Below, piece after piece: positions 34,424 through 44,019 of a stretch of DNA of 64,000 nt. The stretch covers positions 76,249 to 140,248 of the forward strand of contig NZ_HG326225.1 in NCBI RefSeq assembly GCF_000312505.2, written 5' to 3'. The DNA is from Fenollaria massiliensis. GTDB lineage: Bacteria; Bacillota; Clostridia; Tissierellales; Peptoniphilaceae. The position numbers and the translations under genes are program-made. A model generated the notes under the pieces. It did not search any database. It saw only the letters and a program-made list of their open reading frames with translations, and was not told the DNA's origin. How positions within the stretch are numbered: position 1 is the first letter of the stretch; every line of letters starts with the position of its first letter.

Positions 34424-35285
34424 TGCGCGCCTCTTTATCCATGTCTCTATTTTTCAAAACAGTTAAATTTTTCTTTTCCTTTAAATATTCATAAAGCCTT
34501 TCAGCCATGTAAACGCTTCTGTGTCTACCACCTGTGCATCCCATGCCTATGGTTAATTGATTTTTTCCTTCCTTTATATAATTTGGTAATAAAAAATCAA
34601 GCATATCTATAAGTTTTTGGAAAAATTCTTCTGTTGCGTCATATTTTTCTAAAAATTCCTTTATTTCTTTATTAAGTCCTGACAACGGCCTTAAATCTTC
34701 AAGATAATATGGATTTGGTAAGAATCTCACATCAAAGACAAGATCTGCCTCCTCCAAAATTCCGTACTTAAAACCAAAGCTTTCCACGACTATGGTAAGT
34801 TTCTTTCTTGTAATGGTATTTGAAAGTATTTCATAAAGCTTATCTTTTAAGTCGCTGCTCTTCATAGAGCTTGTATCTATGATGTAGTCAGACTTGTCCT
34901 TAAGCTCCTTAAGCGTCTCTCTTTCCTTTTGTATACCATCTTTTAAGGAGCCATCCTTGCTTAATGGATGCGGCCTTCTTCTTTCGTTGAAGCGCTTAAT
35001 TAGCTCACTATCTCTAGCGTCTAAAAATATTAATTTAAAATCTAAATTCTTTTTTTCAAGCCCATCGATAACAGTTAGCATATCATTAAAAAATTCCTTG
35101 CCTCTTATGTCCATACCAAAGGCAACCTTGTTTATGTCTTCATTGTCATTATCAATTAGCTCGAAAAATTTTGGCAATAAAACAGGAGGCATATTGTCAA
35201 TGCAGTAAAATCCATTATCTTCCATGAAATTCAATAAAGAACTTTTTCCGGCACCACTCATGCCTGTTACTACATATATGTCCAT
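34416..35285 (-). CDS. rapZ: RNase adapter protein RapZ
   Basis: P-loop protein; binds GlcN6P or c-di-nucleotides in relatives and controls cell-wall precursor synthesis. 289 aa. Walker A TGMSGAGKSS, FCIDNMPP, RRRPHPL, and C-terminal IGMGCTGGRHRSVYMAE, all conserved. Confidence 0.96.
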   Translation of the reverse strand: MDIYVVTGMSGAGKSSLLNFMEDNGFYCIDNMPPVLLPKFFELIDNDNEDINKVAFGMDIRGKEFFNDMLTVIDGLEKKNLDFKLIFLDARDSELIKRFNERRRPHPLSKDGSLKDGIQKERETLKELKDKSDYIIDTSSMKSSDLKDKLYEILSNTITRKKLTIVVESFGFKYGILEEADLVFDVRFLPNPYYLEDLRPLSGLNKEIKEFLEKYDATEEFFQKLIDMLDFLLPNYIKEGKNQLTIGMGCTGGRHRSVYMAERLYEYLKEKKNLTVLKNRDMDKEARNV

Positions 35286-35294
35286 AATATCCTC

Positions 35295-36071
35295 CTATTC
35301 TATATAAATATTCTTAATTCTCTTAATATCAATTTGAGCTTCGTCAGCTCTTCTTAATGCTTCTTTTACATCGCCTACACGCTCTAGTCTGTGAGCGTCT
35401 GATCCTAAATATAGATCGACATCTATATCCTTAATCTTAATCAAATCTTCAACCGAAAGATTCTTGTGCGATGAATTTATTTCTAGTGCCACTCCATGTT
35501 CTTTACATGCCTTGGCGAGTCTAACAATGTTTACATCTATCTTGTCACCCGGATGAGTAATTATCTTTATTGGGTACTTCTCTATCGCCTTGATGTATGA
35601 GTCTGTAACCCTCTCTGTCACCTCTTCGTGCCATTTCTTGAACGGTTTTGAAATTTGAGGCAGTATCGATAATTTCATCTGCTCCTTAAAATTTTTCGTT
35701 TTTATTCCATAATGAAAGCCCATAAGAACTATGTCTAGATAATTCATTATGTCTGCGTCAAGATCTACAGTGCCGTTAAAATCAAGCAAATTCGCTTCGA
35801 CACCCATAAGTATCTTTAGTCCCTTGTCATTATATTCCTCGTTTAACTTGTCAATCCTCGCTCTAAGAACTGGCAAATTGCTTCTCTTTATACCAAACAT
35901 ATAATGAGCAAGGCCATGATCAGTAATTGCTAGCTCCTTAAGGCCCATCAGATACGCTTTTTTTGCGCTCTCCTCAGGAGTTTGTGTAGCGTGTCTGCCA
36001 AGATTGCCCTTAGTTCCTGACGAGAATATCGTATGCGTATGATAATCGCCATATAATCTAATTTTATTCAT
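35295..36071 (-). CDS. PHP-domain phosphatase (YcdX-like)
   Basis: 258-aa trinuclear metal phosphoesterase. Metal ligands in GDYHTHTIFSSGT, ITDHGLAHY, GVEANLLD, MGFHYG, ITHPG and GSDAHRLE. Often found between murB and rapZ; substrate not known. Confidence 0.9.
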   Translation of the reverse strand: MNKIRLYGDYHTHTIFSSGTKGNLGRHATQTPEESAKKAYLMGLKELAITDHGLAHYMFGIKRSNLPVLRARIDKLNEEYNDKGLKILMGVEANLLDFNGTVDLDADIMNYLDIVLMGFHYGIKTKNFKEQMKLSILPQISKPFKKWHEEVTERVTDSYIKAIEKYPIKIITHPGDKIDVNIVRLAKACKEHGVALEINSSHKNLSVEDLIKIKDIDVDLYLGSDAHRLERVGDVKEALRRADEAQIDIKRIKNIYIE

Positions 36072-36966
36072 TTATAATCCTTATCTCCTCTTCAAGATCG
36101 ACAGCGAACTTTTCTTTTACTATAGCTTTTACTTTTTCAATAAGTGTGACTACGTCGTCAAAACTTGCTCCGCCAGTGTTAATAATAAAGCCAGAGTGCT
36201 TTTTGCTAACCATGGCACCGCCGACAGAGAGTCCTTTTAGTCCAGCGTCTTCAATAAGTTTCGATGCGTAATGCCCTTCGGGTCTTTTAAATACGGATCC
36301 AGCAGACGGATACTCAAGCGGCTGCTTGTCAACTCTTCTTTGCGTGTAATCTTTTTGCTCAGCCTCTATCTCTTCTCTCGCTTTTTTCTCTAATTTAAAA
36401 TAAGCGCCTAATATTACGTAGCCTTTTTCTTGAAAAATGCTTCTTCTGTGAGCAAAATTTGCTTCGCTCGCGTCTAATTCAACTATCTTCTCATCTTTAA
36501 TGCATCTTACCTTAGTCACTACATCTTTTATCTCACTTCCATAAGCACCGGCGTTCATATAGACCGCTCCCCCTACAGTGCCAGGTATTCCTGAGATAGC
36601 TTCAAGACCACCAAGCCCTAAATCAAGTGCCTTGTTTGCTAGACCCTTTAGTGATGCACCAGATTCAGCATATAAAGTCACTTCATCTATTCTCTCAATC
36701 TTTGCAAAATTTTTATCAAGAACTATAACTGGTCTTTCAAAAACTTTATCACTAATAAGAAGATTACTGCCATTGCCAATGATAAGATAATTTTCATTCT
36801 TCTCGTCAAAAAGTTTGATAATTTTCAAAATTTCTTCATCGCTCACCGCTTCAATCAAAATTTTGGCAGGTCCACCTATCTTAAAAGTAGTGTACTTAGA
36901 TAAACTTTCGTCTTCTAAAATATTTTTTATATTTAATTTTTTTAATTCTTCGAGTATTTTCTTCAT
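36064..36966 (-). CDS. murB: UDP-N-acetylenolpyruvoylglucosamine reductase
   Basis: Second committed step of peptidoglycan precursor synthesis. 300 aa from MKKILEELKK; GGAGG lies five bases before this ATG, so I reject the upstream TTG. FAD site IGNGSNLLISD, SGIPGTVGGAVYMNAGAYG, and YPSAGSVFKRPEGH with the catalytic Ser. Head gene of the murB-aro run. Confidence 0.96.
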   Translation of the reverse strand: MKKILEELKKLNIKNILEDESLSKYTTFKIGGPAKILIEAVSDEEILKIIKLFDEKNENYLIIGNGSNLLISDKVFERPVIVLDKNFAKIERIDEVTLYAESGASLKGLANKALDLGLGGLEAISGIPGTVGGAVYMNAGAYGSEIKDVVTKVRCIKDEKIVELDASEANFAHRRSIFQEKGYVILGAYFKLEKKAREEIEAEQKDYTQRRVDKQPLEYPSAGSVFKRPEGHYASKLIEDAGLKGLSVGGAMVSKKHSGFIINTGGASFDDVVTLIEKVKAIVKEKFAVDLEEEIRIINE

Positions 36967-36982
36967 ACATTCCTCCAATATA

Positions 36983-36988
36983 ATTATA
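36983..36988 (-). promoter_or_regulatory. -10 of the murB-aro operon, nearly leaderless
   Basis: TATGGTATAAT on the minus strand, an extended -10 only 16 bases before the murB ATG. The transcript would have a leader of about ten bases that is mostly Shine-Dalgarno. Confidence 0.6.
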
Positions 36989-37025
36989 CCATAAGTGAAG
37001 AATATTTTCTATATCTATATAAAAA

Positions 37026-37052
37026 TGGTCAAAGTTTTTTACACTTTGACCA
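37026..37052. terminator. Hairpin TGGTCAAAG/CTTTGACCA
   Basis: 9-bp perfect stem with a nine-base loop; TTTTTATAT follows on the minus strand. Backs up the terminator at 37088 or insulates murB. Confidence 0.65.
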
Positions 37053-37087
37053 ATATTTATAAATAAATTATTATAAAATACAAAAAA

Positions 37088-37109
37088 AGAAGTCCCCTAA
37101 GGGACTTCT
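37088..37109 (-). terminator. Terminator of the YfcC transporter gene
   Basis: AGAAGTCCC-ttag-GGGACTTCT followed on the minus strand by TTTTTTG, 17 bases after the stop codon. Confidence 0.9.
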
Positions 37110-37125
37110 CTGATAGTAAACAATT

Positions 37126-38580
37126 TTAGAAAATCATCATTGCTACAGTTAATACAATTATTGAGAATATTACTGTGAATATAAGAGGTTTCTTAACCCA
37201 TTTATACCAAGTACCTAATTCCATCTTAGAAATTTGTATTGCGCCCATAACAACGCCTGATGTTGGTGTTACATAGTTTACAACACCTTCTGCAGCGCAG
37301 AATATTAATATCATAACTTCTGGTGAATAACCAAGTTTAGCAGCTAATCCGCCCATAACTGGGATAGATAGTGTTGCAAGACCTGATGTTGATGGGATGA
37401 AGAATGATAGTGCAATGTAAACGATGTATGCAAATGGTACGAATAAGAATACTGGTAGACCTGATAATGCTGTTGCTGATCTATCTAGTATAAGAGCATC
37501 AATGTGAGTTTGAGCCATTAGTACTGATGCAGCTCTTGCTACAACGATAACTAAAACTACTGACAATATGTCTGCAGCTCCAGCTACGAATGCGTTAACA
37601 ATTTCTTTTTCAGATAGTCTTCCAATCCAACCAATAATGATTGATACTAGGAAGAATAATACTGAAATTTCTGGGAAGTACCATTCACCAAGTGGTGTGC
37701 CAGTTAATACTGCTGACCAGCCTTCAAATGCTGTTACGCCAAAATCTGGCCAAGGTATTAAAGAAATAATCATAATAATAAAAGTAATTGCGAATACAAC
37801 AAGGATAAATTTGTGTCTTCCTGTGAATACTAACTCATCATCAGTCTTTGTAGTTTTGAACTCTTTGTCCATAACTTCTCTTTCTTGAAGTGATAGTATT
37901 GTTGATCCTTTGTCTTTGTGTACTTTGCTAGCGTATTTTAATACGAAGTACATTGCAGTACCTAAAGCTACTGCCCAAAGAATAGCACCTAGTAATATAA
38001 CAGTACCTTTGTTACATTCAACTCCTGCACCGTTAAGTGCGTCCATAGCTACACCTGTAGCGAATGGGTTAACAGTTGAACCAAGTACGCCGGCACCTGC
38101 TCCAAGAAGAACAGTTGCTACAGCAACTAGTGTATCAAAGCCTGCAGCTACCATCGCAGTGATGATTAAAGGATATAGGGCAACAGTTTCTTCTGCCATA
38201 CCGTAAGTTGATCCACCGATTGAGAATAGGATCATTAGTACAGCGATAAGAGCCATTTCTCTACCCTTCATGTTCTTAACTAATCTGTGGATACCAGCTT
38301 CAAGAGCTCCTGTTTTGTTAACAACTGCTAGGAAACCGCCGATAACTAATACGAAGATTGCTATGTCTATGGCGTCAACAAAGCCGTTGTAAAAACTCAT
38401 TGCTATTTCTGGTAATCCTGCTGCTGATACTTCAGTAACAGCTTCTTCAGCTCCCTTAGGAATTACAGGGGCAAATTGTGCTCCATTAAAAATCCATGAT
38501 AAGATTGCAACAAATAGTATAATTAGGATAAGAATACTATAAGCACTTAATGAACGTTTCTTTTTTGTTTTTTCCATCAT
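37126..38580 (-). CDS. YfcC/DcuC-family anaerobic carboxylate or peptide carrier
   Basis: 484 aa, about 12-13 transmembrane helices, of the C4-dicarboxylate anaerobic carrier superfamily (PF03606). Typical: FVLVIGGFLAVVNKTGALEAG, GGSTYGMAEETVALYPLI and IPSTSGLATLSIPVMGGLA. Substrate not known; relatives move dicarboxylates, amino acids or peptides. AAGGAGG before the start; monocistronic. Confidence 0.88.
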   Translation of the reverse strand: MMEKTKKKRSLSAYSILILIILFVAILSWIFNGAQFAPVIPKGAEEAVTEVSAAGLPEIAMSFYNGFVDAIDIAIFVLVIGGFLAVVNKTGALEAGIHRLVKNMKGREMALIAVLMILFSIGGSTYGMAEETVALYPLIITAMVAAGFDTLVAVATVLLGAGAGVLGSTVNPFATGVAMDALNGAGVECNKGTVILLGAILWAVALGTAMYFVLKYASKVHKDKGSTILSLQEREVMDKEFKTTKTDDELVFTGRHKFILVVFAITFIIMIISLIPWPDFGVTAFEGWSAVLTGTPLGEWYFPEISVLFFLVSIIIGWIGRLSEKEIVNAFVAGAADILSVVLVIVVARAASVLMAQTHIDALILDRSATALSGLPVFLFVPFAYIVYIALSFFIPSTSGLATLSIPVMGGLAAKLGYSPEVMILIFCAAEGVVNYVTPTSGVVMGAIQISKMELGTWYKWVKKPLIFTVIFSIIVLTVAMMIF

Positions 38581-38777
38581 TTTACCTCCTTAATGATTGT
38601 TTACTATCCTTATAATAATTATACTACATCTCCAGTACTTATGCAACACTTTTTTTGCCTATAGTGATAAATTTATCATTGTCTAACTAAGTCCCCGCTT
38701 TTTTAAGCATAGCCATTGATATATTATTTATATATTAATTCATATTTTTGGGTATAATATTTATTCGGAGGTGCAAA

Positions 38778-39566
38778 ATGAAATTAAATAATATAAAAGC
38801 GGCTTTCTTTGATATGGATGGAACGATAGTCAGCTTCACTACTCATAAGATTAGTGATAGAGATATCAAAGCTATTAATAAACTTAGAGAAAATGGCGTA
38901 CTTGTCTTTATCTCATCTGGCCGTGACAAGAATAATATAATGAAGGTTTTAGACAATACTCTTAAGGTCGATGGCTTTGTAGGCATGAACGGTAATCTTA
39001 ATGTGATTGGTGATGAAATTATTTCTGAGCATTTTATGGATGAAGATGACGTTCGCTTCATTGTAGATGCATCAAAAAGGCTTAACTTTGCCCTATCGCT
39101 TTTTACTCGCGAAGGTGTTGTGCTTAACATGGCTGATGACAAGGTTCACGCTGTTCATGACCACGTTGAAGTGCCTATACCTAAAATTGCTTCGCTCGAT
39201 GATTTGGATTTATCTAAAGTTTTTCAAATGAACTCATATACTACTAGAGCTTTTGACGAAGAAAATTTAGTGCCATACATGAACAATTCTGTCTTTAAGA
39301 GATGGAACGATGATTTTGCAGATATCAATAGCAAAAAAACTTCTAAGCTAAAAGGAATAAATAAAATAATAGAAAAACTTGGTATTGATATAAAAGATAC
39401 CATCAGTTTTGGTGACAGTGAAAATGATCTTGAGATGATTAAGGGTACTGGCGTATCCGTTGCCATGGCAAATGCAATGCCAGTTATTAAAAATGCTGCG
39501 ACATATATTACTAAGGACTGCGATGAGTCAGGAGCGGCTTATTTTATTGAAAACTACATCTTATAA
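38778..39566 (+). CDS. HAD-superfamily (Cof-type) sugar phosphatase
   Basis: 262 aa from MKLNNIKAAFFDMDGT; CGGAGG lies upstream, so the longer frame from 38748 is rejected. Motif I DMDGT, motif II FISSGR, motif IV FGDSENDLEMI and the Cof cap domain. Acts on sugar or nucleotide phosphates. Confidence 0.92.
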   Translation: MKLNNIKAAFFDMDGTIVSFTTHKISDRDIKAINKLRENGVLVFISSGRDKNNIMKVLDNTLKVDGFVGMNGNLNVIGDEIISEHFMDEDDVRFIVDASKRLNFALSLFTREGVVLNMADDKVHAVHDHVEVPIPKIASLDDLDLSKVFQMNSYTTRAFDEENLVPYMNNSVFKRWNDDFADINSKKTSKLKGINKIIEKLGIDIKDTISFGDSENDLEMIKGTGVSVAMANAMPVIKNAATYITKDCDESGAAYFIENYIL

Positions 39567-39629
39567 ACTTGATTTTTTATATGCTTTGTGATAAAATTTA
39601 ACAAGAATTTAAAAAAATGAGGTTTATAT

Positions 39630-41177
39630 ATGTCAAATAAAAAAACTGTTATTAAATCACTCGCGATGATATCGGTGTTTACGCTGATTAGCAAGATCAT
39701 GGGCTTCTTCAGAGAAACCATGATAGCGTCGAAATATGGCGCCAATCTCGAGACTGATATGTATACTGCTGCTACAACTGCAGTTATATTTTTGATTGGA
39801 GCACTTGGTAGTGGCTTAAACACTACTCTTGTGCCAATATTTTCAGAAGTTGAAGAAAAAGAAGGCAAGCGCGGTAAAATAAAATTCATGAACAAAATCA
39901 TGAACATCATCGGCCTTATCGCCATCGTTTTGTGCGTTTTAGCCTATATCTTCGCTCCTTTAATCACAAAGGCTATCGCTAAAGGCTTTACAGGCGAGAC
40001 ACTTGCCTACACAGCCTATCTAATGAAAATTGGTATACCAATAATTTTATTCTTATCAATTACATACATTTTCTCAAGCTTTTTGCAATCAGAAAATGTT
40101 TTTGGCCCTTATGCCATCATGGGTATACCATATAATTTAATCTATATCATATTTTTGATGTCTTTCGCAAGAAGAGGCAACATTGACCTTTTGATGTTTA
40201 TCAGCGTTATAGCGGCGTCAATGCAATTTTTAATTCAATTACCTGCTGTTAAGCACAAAAGATACAGATTTACGCCCGATCTTGATTTTAAAGATCCATA
40301 TGTAACAAAGATGTTTAAACTAATCCTTCCTATACTTATAGGCTCAAGCGCATATCAAATCAACTTAGTTGTAGATAAAACGCTTGCTTCAGAGCTAGTT
40401 AGTGGATCGATCTCGGTACTAAACTATTCATCAAAAATATATCTTATGATAATATCTGTCTTTGTAATGGCGCTAACAACTGTAATTTTCCCAAAACTTT
40501 CTTCATCCATGATTAGAAACGAAAGTCAAGAGATTAGAAGCATAATTAGCGAAAGTGTTGATACAGTCGCACTTATCACGCTTCCAGCTACCTTCGCCAT
40601 AGTTTTTTTAAGCTACCCAATAGTTGAGATACTTTTCCAAAGGAATATGTTTAACGAAACAGCCACACTAATGACTTCAGGTGCACTAACGTTCTATATC
40701 CTAGGACTTTTCTTTGCATCTCTAAGAATGATATTTGAAAAAGTATTTTATTCTATGCAAAAAACTAAAATCCCGATGATCAATGGACTTATAGCTGTTG
40801 CTGTCAACGTCGGCTTCGACATCATCTTAGTTAGATTCATGCAACACAAAGGCCTTGCCCTTGCTACATCGATCTCATCCTTGGTTTCTGCGGTGACACT
40901 ATATATTTCTTTAAAAAAAGTTTATCCAGATATCGAGATCAAAGACAATCTCATCTCACTTATAAAAATACTAGCAGCCTCCATCATCATGGCACTTTCT
41001 ATGTATTTACTATTTACACTTGGTGTAAAAATTTTAGGCGAGAAAAAAATAATCAAATTTTTAATGATGGCTATATCAGGAGTAATCTCTCTAGTCATCT
41101 ATGTTATATCACTTAAGGCGCTAAAGGTTCATGCCTTAGACGCTGTACTAAATTTTAGAAGGAGGACTAATGAATAA
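39630..41177 (+). CDS. murJ: Lipid II flippase MurJ
   Basis: 515 aa, 14 transmembrane helices, MVF family. Typical N-terminus SLAMISVFTLISKIMGFFRE and A-x-x-G-A-x-x-E-x-D-x-Y-T-A. Overlaps the ABC exporter gene by eight bases. Confidence 0.93.
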   Translation: MSNKKTVIKSLAMISVFTLISKIMGFFRETMIASKYGANLETDMYTAATTAVIFLIGALGSGLNTTLVPIFSEVEEKEGKRGKIKFMNKIMNIIGLIAIVLCVLAYIFAPLITKAIAKGFTGETLAYTAYLMKIGIPIILFLSITYIFSSFLQSENVFGPYAIMGIPYNLIYIIFLMSFARRGNIDLLMFISVIAASMQFLIQLPAVKHKRYRFTPDLDFKDPYVTKMFKLILPILIGSSAYQINLVVDKTLASELVSGSISVLNYSSKIYLMIISVFVMALTTVIFPKLSSSMIRNESQEIRSIISESVDTVALITLPATFAIVFLSYPIVEILFQRNMFNETATLMTSGALTFYILGLFFASLRMIFEKVFYSMQKTKIPMINGLIAVAVNVGFDIILVRFMQHKGLALATSISSLVSAVTLYISLKKVYPDIEIKDNLISLIKILAASIIMALSMYLLFTLGVKILGEKKIIKFLMMAISGVISLVIYVISLKALKVHALDAVLNFRRRTNE

Positions 41178-42918
41178 CAAAGAATTACTAAAAAGATTTT
41201 TGCCCTACTTTAAAAAATATAGAAAAGTATTGTTCCTAGACTTGTTCTGCGCTGTATTAACTACAGTGTGTGAACTAGTCTTTCCTTTATTATTAAGAAG
41301 TATAACTAATACTGCTTCTAGGGACATGGCACTTTTAACAAATCAATACATCTTAAAAGTAGTCGGCGTGTATTTCACTTTACGTATCGTTGAAATAATT
41401 GCTCAATTTTATATGACTAAAGTTGGTCACATCATGGGCGCCTACATTGAAAAAGACATGCGTAGCGATGCCTTCAGCCATTTGCAGCACTTATCCGATA
41501 GTTTTTATAATAATACTAAAGTCGGACAGATTATGGCGAGAATCACTAATGACCTCTTCGATGTAACTGAATTTGCTCATCATTGCCCAGAAGAGTTCTT
41601 AATCGCAGCATTTAAGATAGTCGTATCATTCGCAATTTTAGTAAGGATCAATGTTTTACTAACAGTCTTGATGTTTACCATGATACCTATAATGATATAT
41701 GCATCAAGCTCATACAATCGCAAGATGCGCCGCGCCTTTAAAGAGCAAAGAGACCACATAGGTGATTTAAACTCAGGTCTTGAAGATTCGCTGCTTGGCT
41801 CAAAAGTAGTCAAATCCTTTGCGAATGAAGATGTCGAAGTAGAGAAATTTGAAAAAGATAACGATAAATTCCTTGAGATCAAAAAGAAAAGATACACATA
41901 CATGGCAGGTTTCGGCACAGTAAACAGAATTTTCGATGCCATCATGTATACTATGATTATAGGTATCGGTGGCTTCTTGATAAAGGCAGGCAAAATTTCT
42001 GCCGGTGACATGATTGCCTACGTTTTATTCGCCTCAAGCTTACTTACAACAATAAAAAGAATCGTCGATTTTATGGAGAATTTCAATGCGGGCATGACTG
42101 GTATCGAGCGTTTTATAGAGATTATGGATACAGATGTCGATATATTTGACAAAGAAGATGCCATCGAGCTAAAAGATGTTAAGGGCCATATCGAGTTTAA
42201 AGACGTGAGCTTCGCCTACCCTGACGATAAAAACAAAGTTCTTTCTAATATTAATCTAAGTGTTAATGAAGGCGACTCAGTTGCTATAGTTGGCCCATCG
42301 GGTTCAGGTAAAACTACTCTAGTTAACCTAATACCTCGTTTCTACGATGTTACTAAAGGCGAGATACTTATCGATGGCAAGAATATTAAAGATTTCACAC
42401 TAAAGTCTTTAAGACAAAATATCGGCTCCGTTCAACAAGAGGTTTATCTATTTAGCGGTACCATACTTGAGAATATCAAGTACGGCAAGATTGACGCAAG
42501 TAAAGAAGAAGTTATAAGTGCCGCTAAACTTGCTGGAGCTTATGATTTCATAATGGAGCTTAAAGACGGCTTCAATACTTATGTTGGCGAGCGTGGCGTA
42601 AAACTATCTGGCGGACAAAAGCAAAGAATTGCCATAGCGAGAGTATTTTTGAAAAATCCAAAAGTTCTTATACTTGATGAGGCAACATCAGCCCTTGACA
42701 ACACAAGTGAAAGACTTATACAAGAATCACTTGAAAAACTTTCACAAGGCAGAACAACACTAACAATTGCCCATAGATTGACAACTATCAAAAATGCTAA
42801 GAAAATTATAGTTCTTACAGATGACGGCATAAAAGAAAGCGGCACACACGACGAACTTATGTCAAAGGAAGGTCTTTACTACAAGCTTTATACCGGCTCG
42901 CTTCTTGATCTAAAGTAA
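41170..42918 (+). CDS. ABC exporter, fused membrane and ATPase domains
   Basis: 582 aa half-transporter of the MsbA/BmrA type. Six helices in 1-320, then an ATPase domain: Walker A GPSGSGKTTL, signature LSGGQKQRIAIAR, Walker B VLILDEATSALD, H-loop AHRLTTIK. May move lipids or drugs; coupling with murJ is suggestive only. Confidence 0.93.
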   Translation: MNNKELLKRFLPYFKKYRKVLFLDLFCAVLTTVCELVFPLLLRSITNTASRDMALLTNQYILKVVGVYFTLRIVEIIAQFYMTKVGHIMGAYIEKDMRSDAFSHLQHLSDSFYNNTKVGQIMARITNDLFDVTEFAHHCPEEFLIAAFKIVVSFAILVRINVLLTVLMFTMIPIMIYASSSYNRKMRRAFKEQRDHIGDLNSGLEDSLLGSKVVKSFANEDVEVEKFEKDNDKFLEIKKKRYTYMAGFGTVNRIFDAIMYTMIIGIGGFLIKAGKISAGDMIAYVLFASSLLTTIKRIVDFMENFNAGMTGIERFIEIMDTDVDIFDKEDAIELKDVKGHIEFKDVSFAYPDDKNKVLSNINLSVNEGDSVAIVGPSGSGKTTLVNLIPRFYDVTKGEILIDGKNIKDFTLKSLRQNIGSVQQEVYLFSGTILENIKYGKIDASKEEVISAAKLAGAYDFIMELKDGFNTYVGERGVKLSGGQKQRIAIARVFLKNPKVLILDEATSALDNTSERLIQESLEKLSQGRTTLTIAHRLTTIKNAKKIIVLTDDGIKESGTHDELMSKEGLYYKLYTGSLLDLK

Positions 42919-42996
42919 TTTAATACATTTGTAACCTATATTATGACTTTTCTATGATATAATAAATACAGTAATCATAGTAAAGGAGGAAAATAT

Positions 42997-43887
42997 ATGA
43001 AAAAAAGAATAATAAGCGCCCTACTCATGATCTGTATGCTCTTATCAAACACAGTCATGGCGATGAGTGTAGATAAATTAAAAGGTCACTGGGCAGAAAA
43101 AAAGATTGAAGAAGATTTTATGACGAAATATTTTACAGAGCTTTCTGAAAATAATTTTGCAAAATTTAATCCAAACGCACCACTACCCGCAAAAGTTTTT
43201 GCAAAAGCACTTGAAAAGCTATCAAACGAGTACGGTGATTTCAAAGTCAATATATTTGCTAACTCCGACTATCTAACAAGAGAATCGATGATTGATTATA
43301 TATTTGACGGGGTGAAAAACATAAAATTTGCGCGCAACGAAGAAAAAGTCTTTGATTTCACAGATATAGAAAAGATGGACAAGATTAGAAAAGAAAAACT
43401 AAAATATCTTCTTAATAAAGGTATTGTTTATGGCAACAAAGACAAAAAATATGCTCCACAAAAGAAATTATCACAAGTTGAAGGAGTTTTAGTTGTGCAA
43501 AGAATATACGAAATTTTTAAAGATAATGAAGGCGAAAAGAACGCCAAGAACCTATCCTTTGATGTGCAAAACATTTCAGAAGGCCTAAGTAATAACGGCG
43601 ATTCGATCTATTATAAAAAAGTAGCCGATCAAATTTTAATCACATTCACCATGGCATTTCCTAATCCAGGATACACAGTCGGAGTAGAAAAAGTACTTCT
43701 TAAAAACAATAAAGACATAATCATCTACCCACAAGTCGTAGCGCCAGGGCCAACAACAATCACACTACAAGTCATTGCATACAAAACAGTGACACTTGCA
43801 CTAAATGCAGAAGAAACAGGCGATGGACCATTCGATATCAAAGTAGTGGGTAATGAAGCAAACGATCTTGAAATTAATACTAGATAA
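42997..43887 (+). CDS. Secreted SLH protein with PrcB-like C-terminus
   Basis: 296 aa. Signal peptide MICMLLSNTVMAMS (cleavage near 23), an SLH-like region (KLKGHWAEKKIEEDF, VYGNKDKKYAPQ) to about 170, and a beta-rich end, FPNPGYTVGVEKV and APGPTTITLQVIAYKT, that resembles the PrcB protease-stabilising domain. Suggests a wall-anchored helper of a surface protease. AAAGGAGG upstream. Confidence 0.72.
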   Translation: MKKRIISALLMICMLLSNTVMAMSVDKLKGHWAEKKIEEDFMTKYFTELSENNFAKFNPNAPLPAKVFAKALEKLSNEYGDFKVNIFANSDYLTRESMIDYIFDGVKNIKFARNEEKVFDFTDIEKMDKIRKEKLKYLLNKGIVYGNKDKKYAPQKKLSQVEGVLVVQRIYEIFKDNEGEKNAKNLSFDVQNISEGLSNNGDSIYYKKVADQILITFTMAFPNPGYTVGVEKVLLKNNKDIIIYPQVVAPGPTTITLQVIAYKTVTLALNAEETGDGPFDIKVVGNEANDLEINTR

Positions 43888-43894
43888 TAAAATT

Positions 43895-43924
43895 AAGCAC
43901 TTCATCATTGGTGAAGTGCTTTTC
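43895..43924 (+). terminator. Terminator after the SLH-PrcB gene
   Basis: AAGCACTTCA-tcattgg-TGAAGTGCTT then TTCTT. Confidence 0.88.
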
Positions 43925-44019
43925 TTATACCCTTTACGTAAATTTAAGAAATTCTTAAGATTTAATTAAGAAAAAATTAAGATTTATCTATTATAATGGT
44001 CTTAAGTGAGGATGATCTT

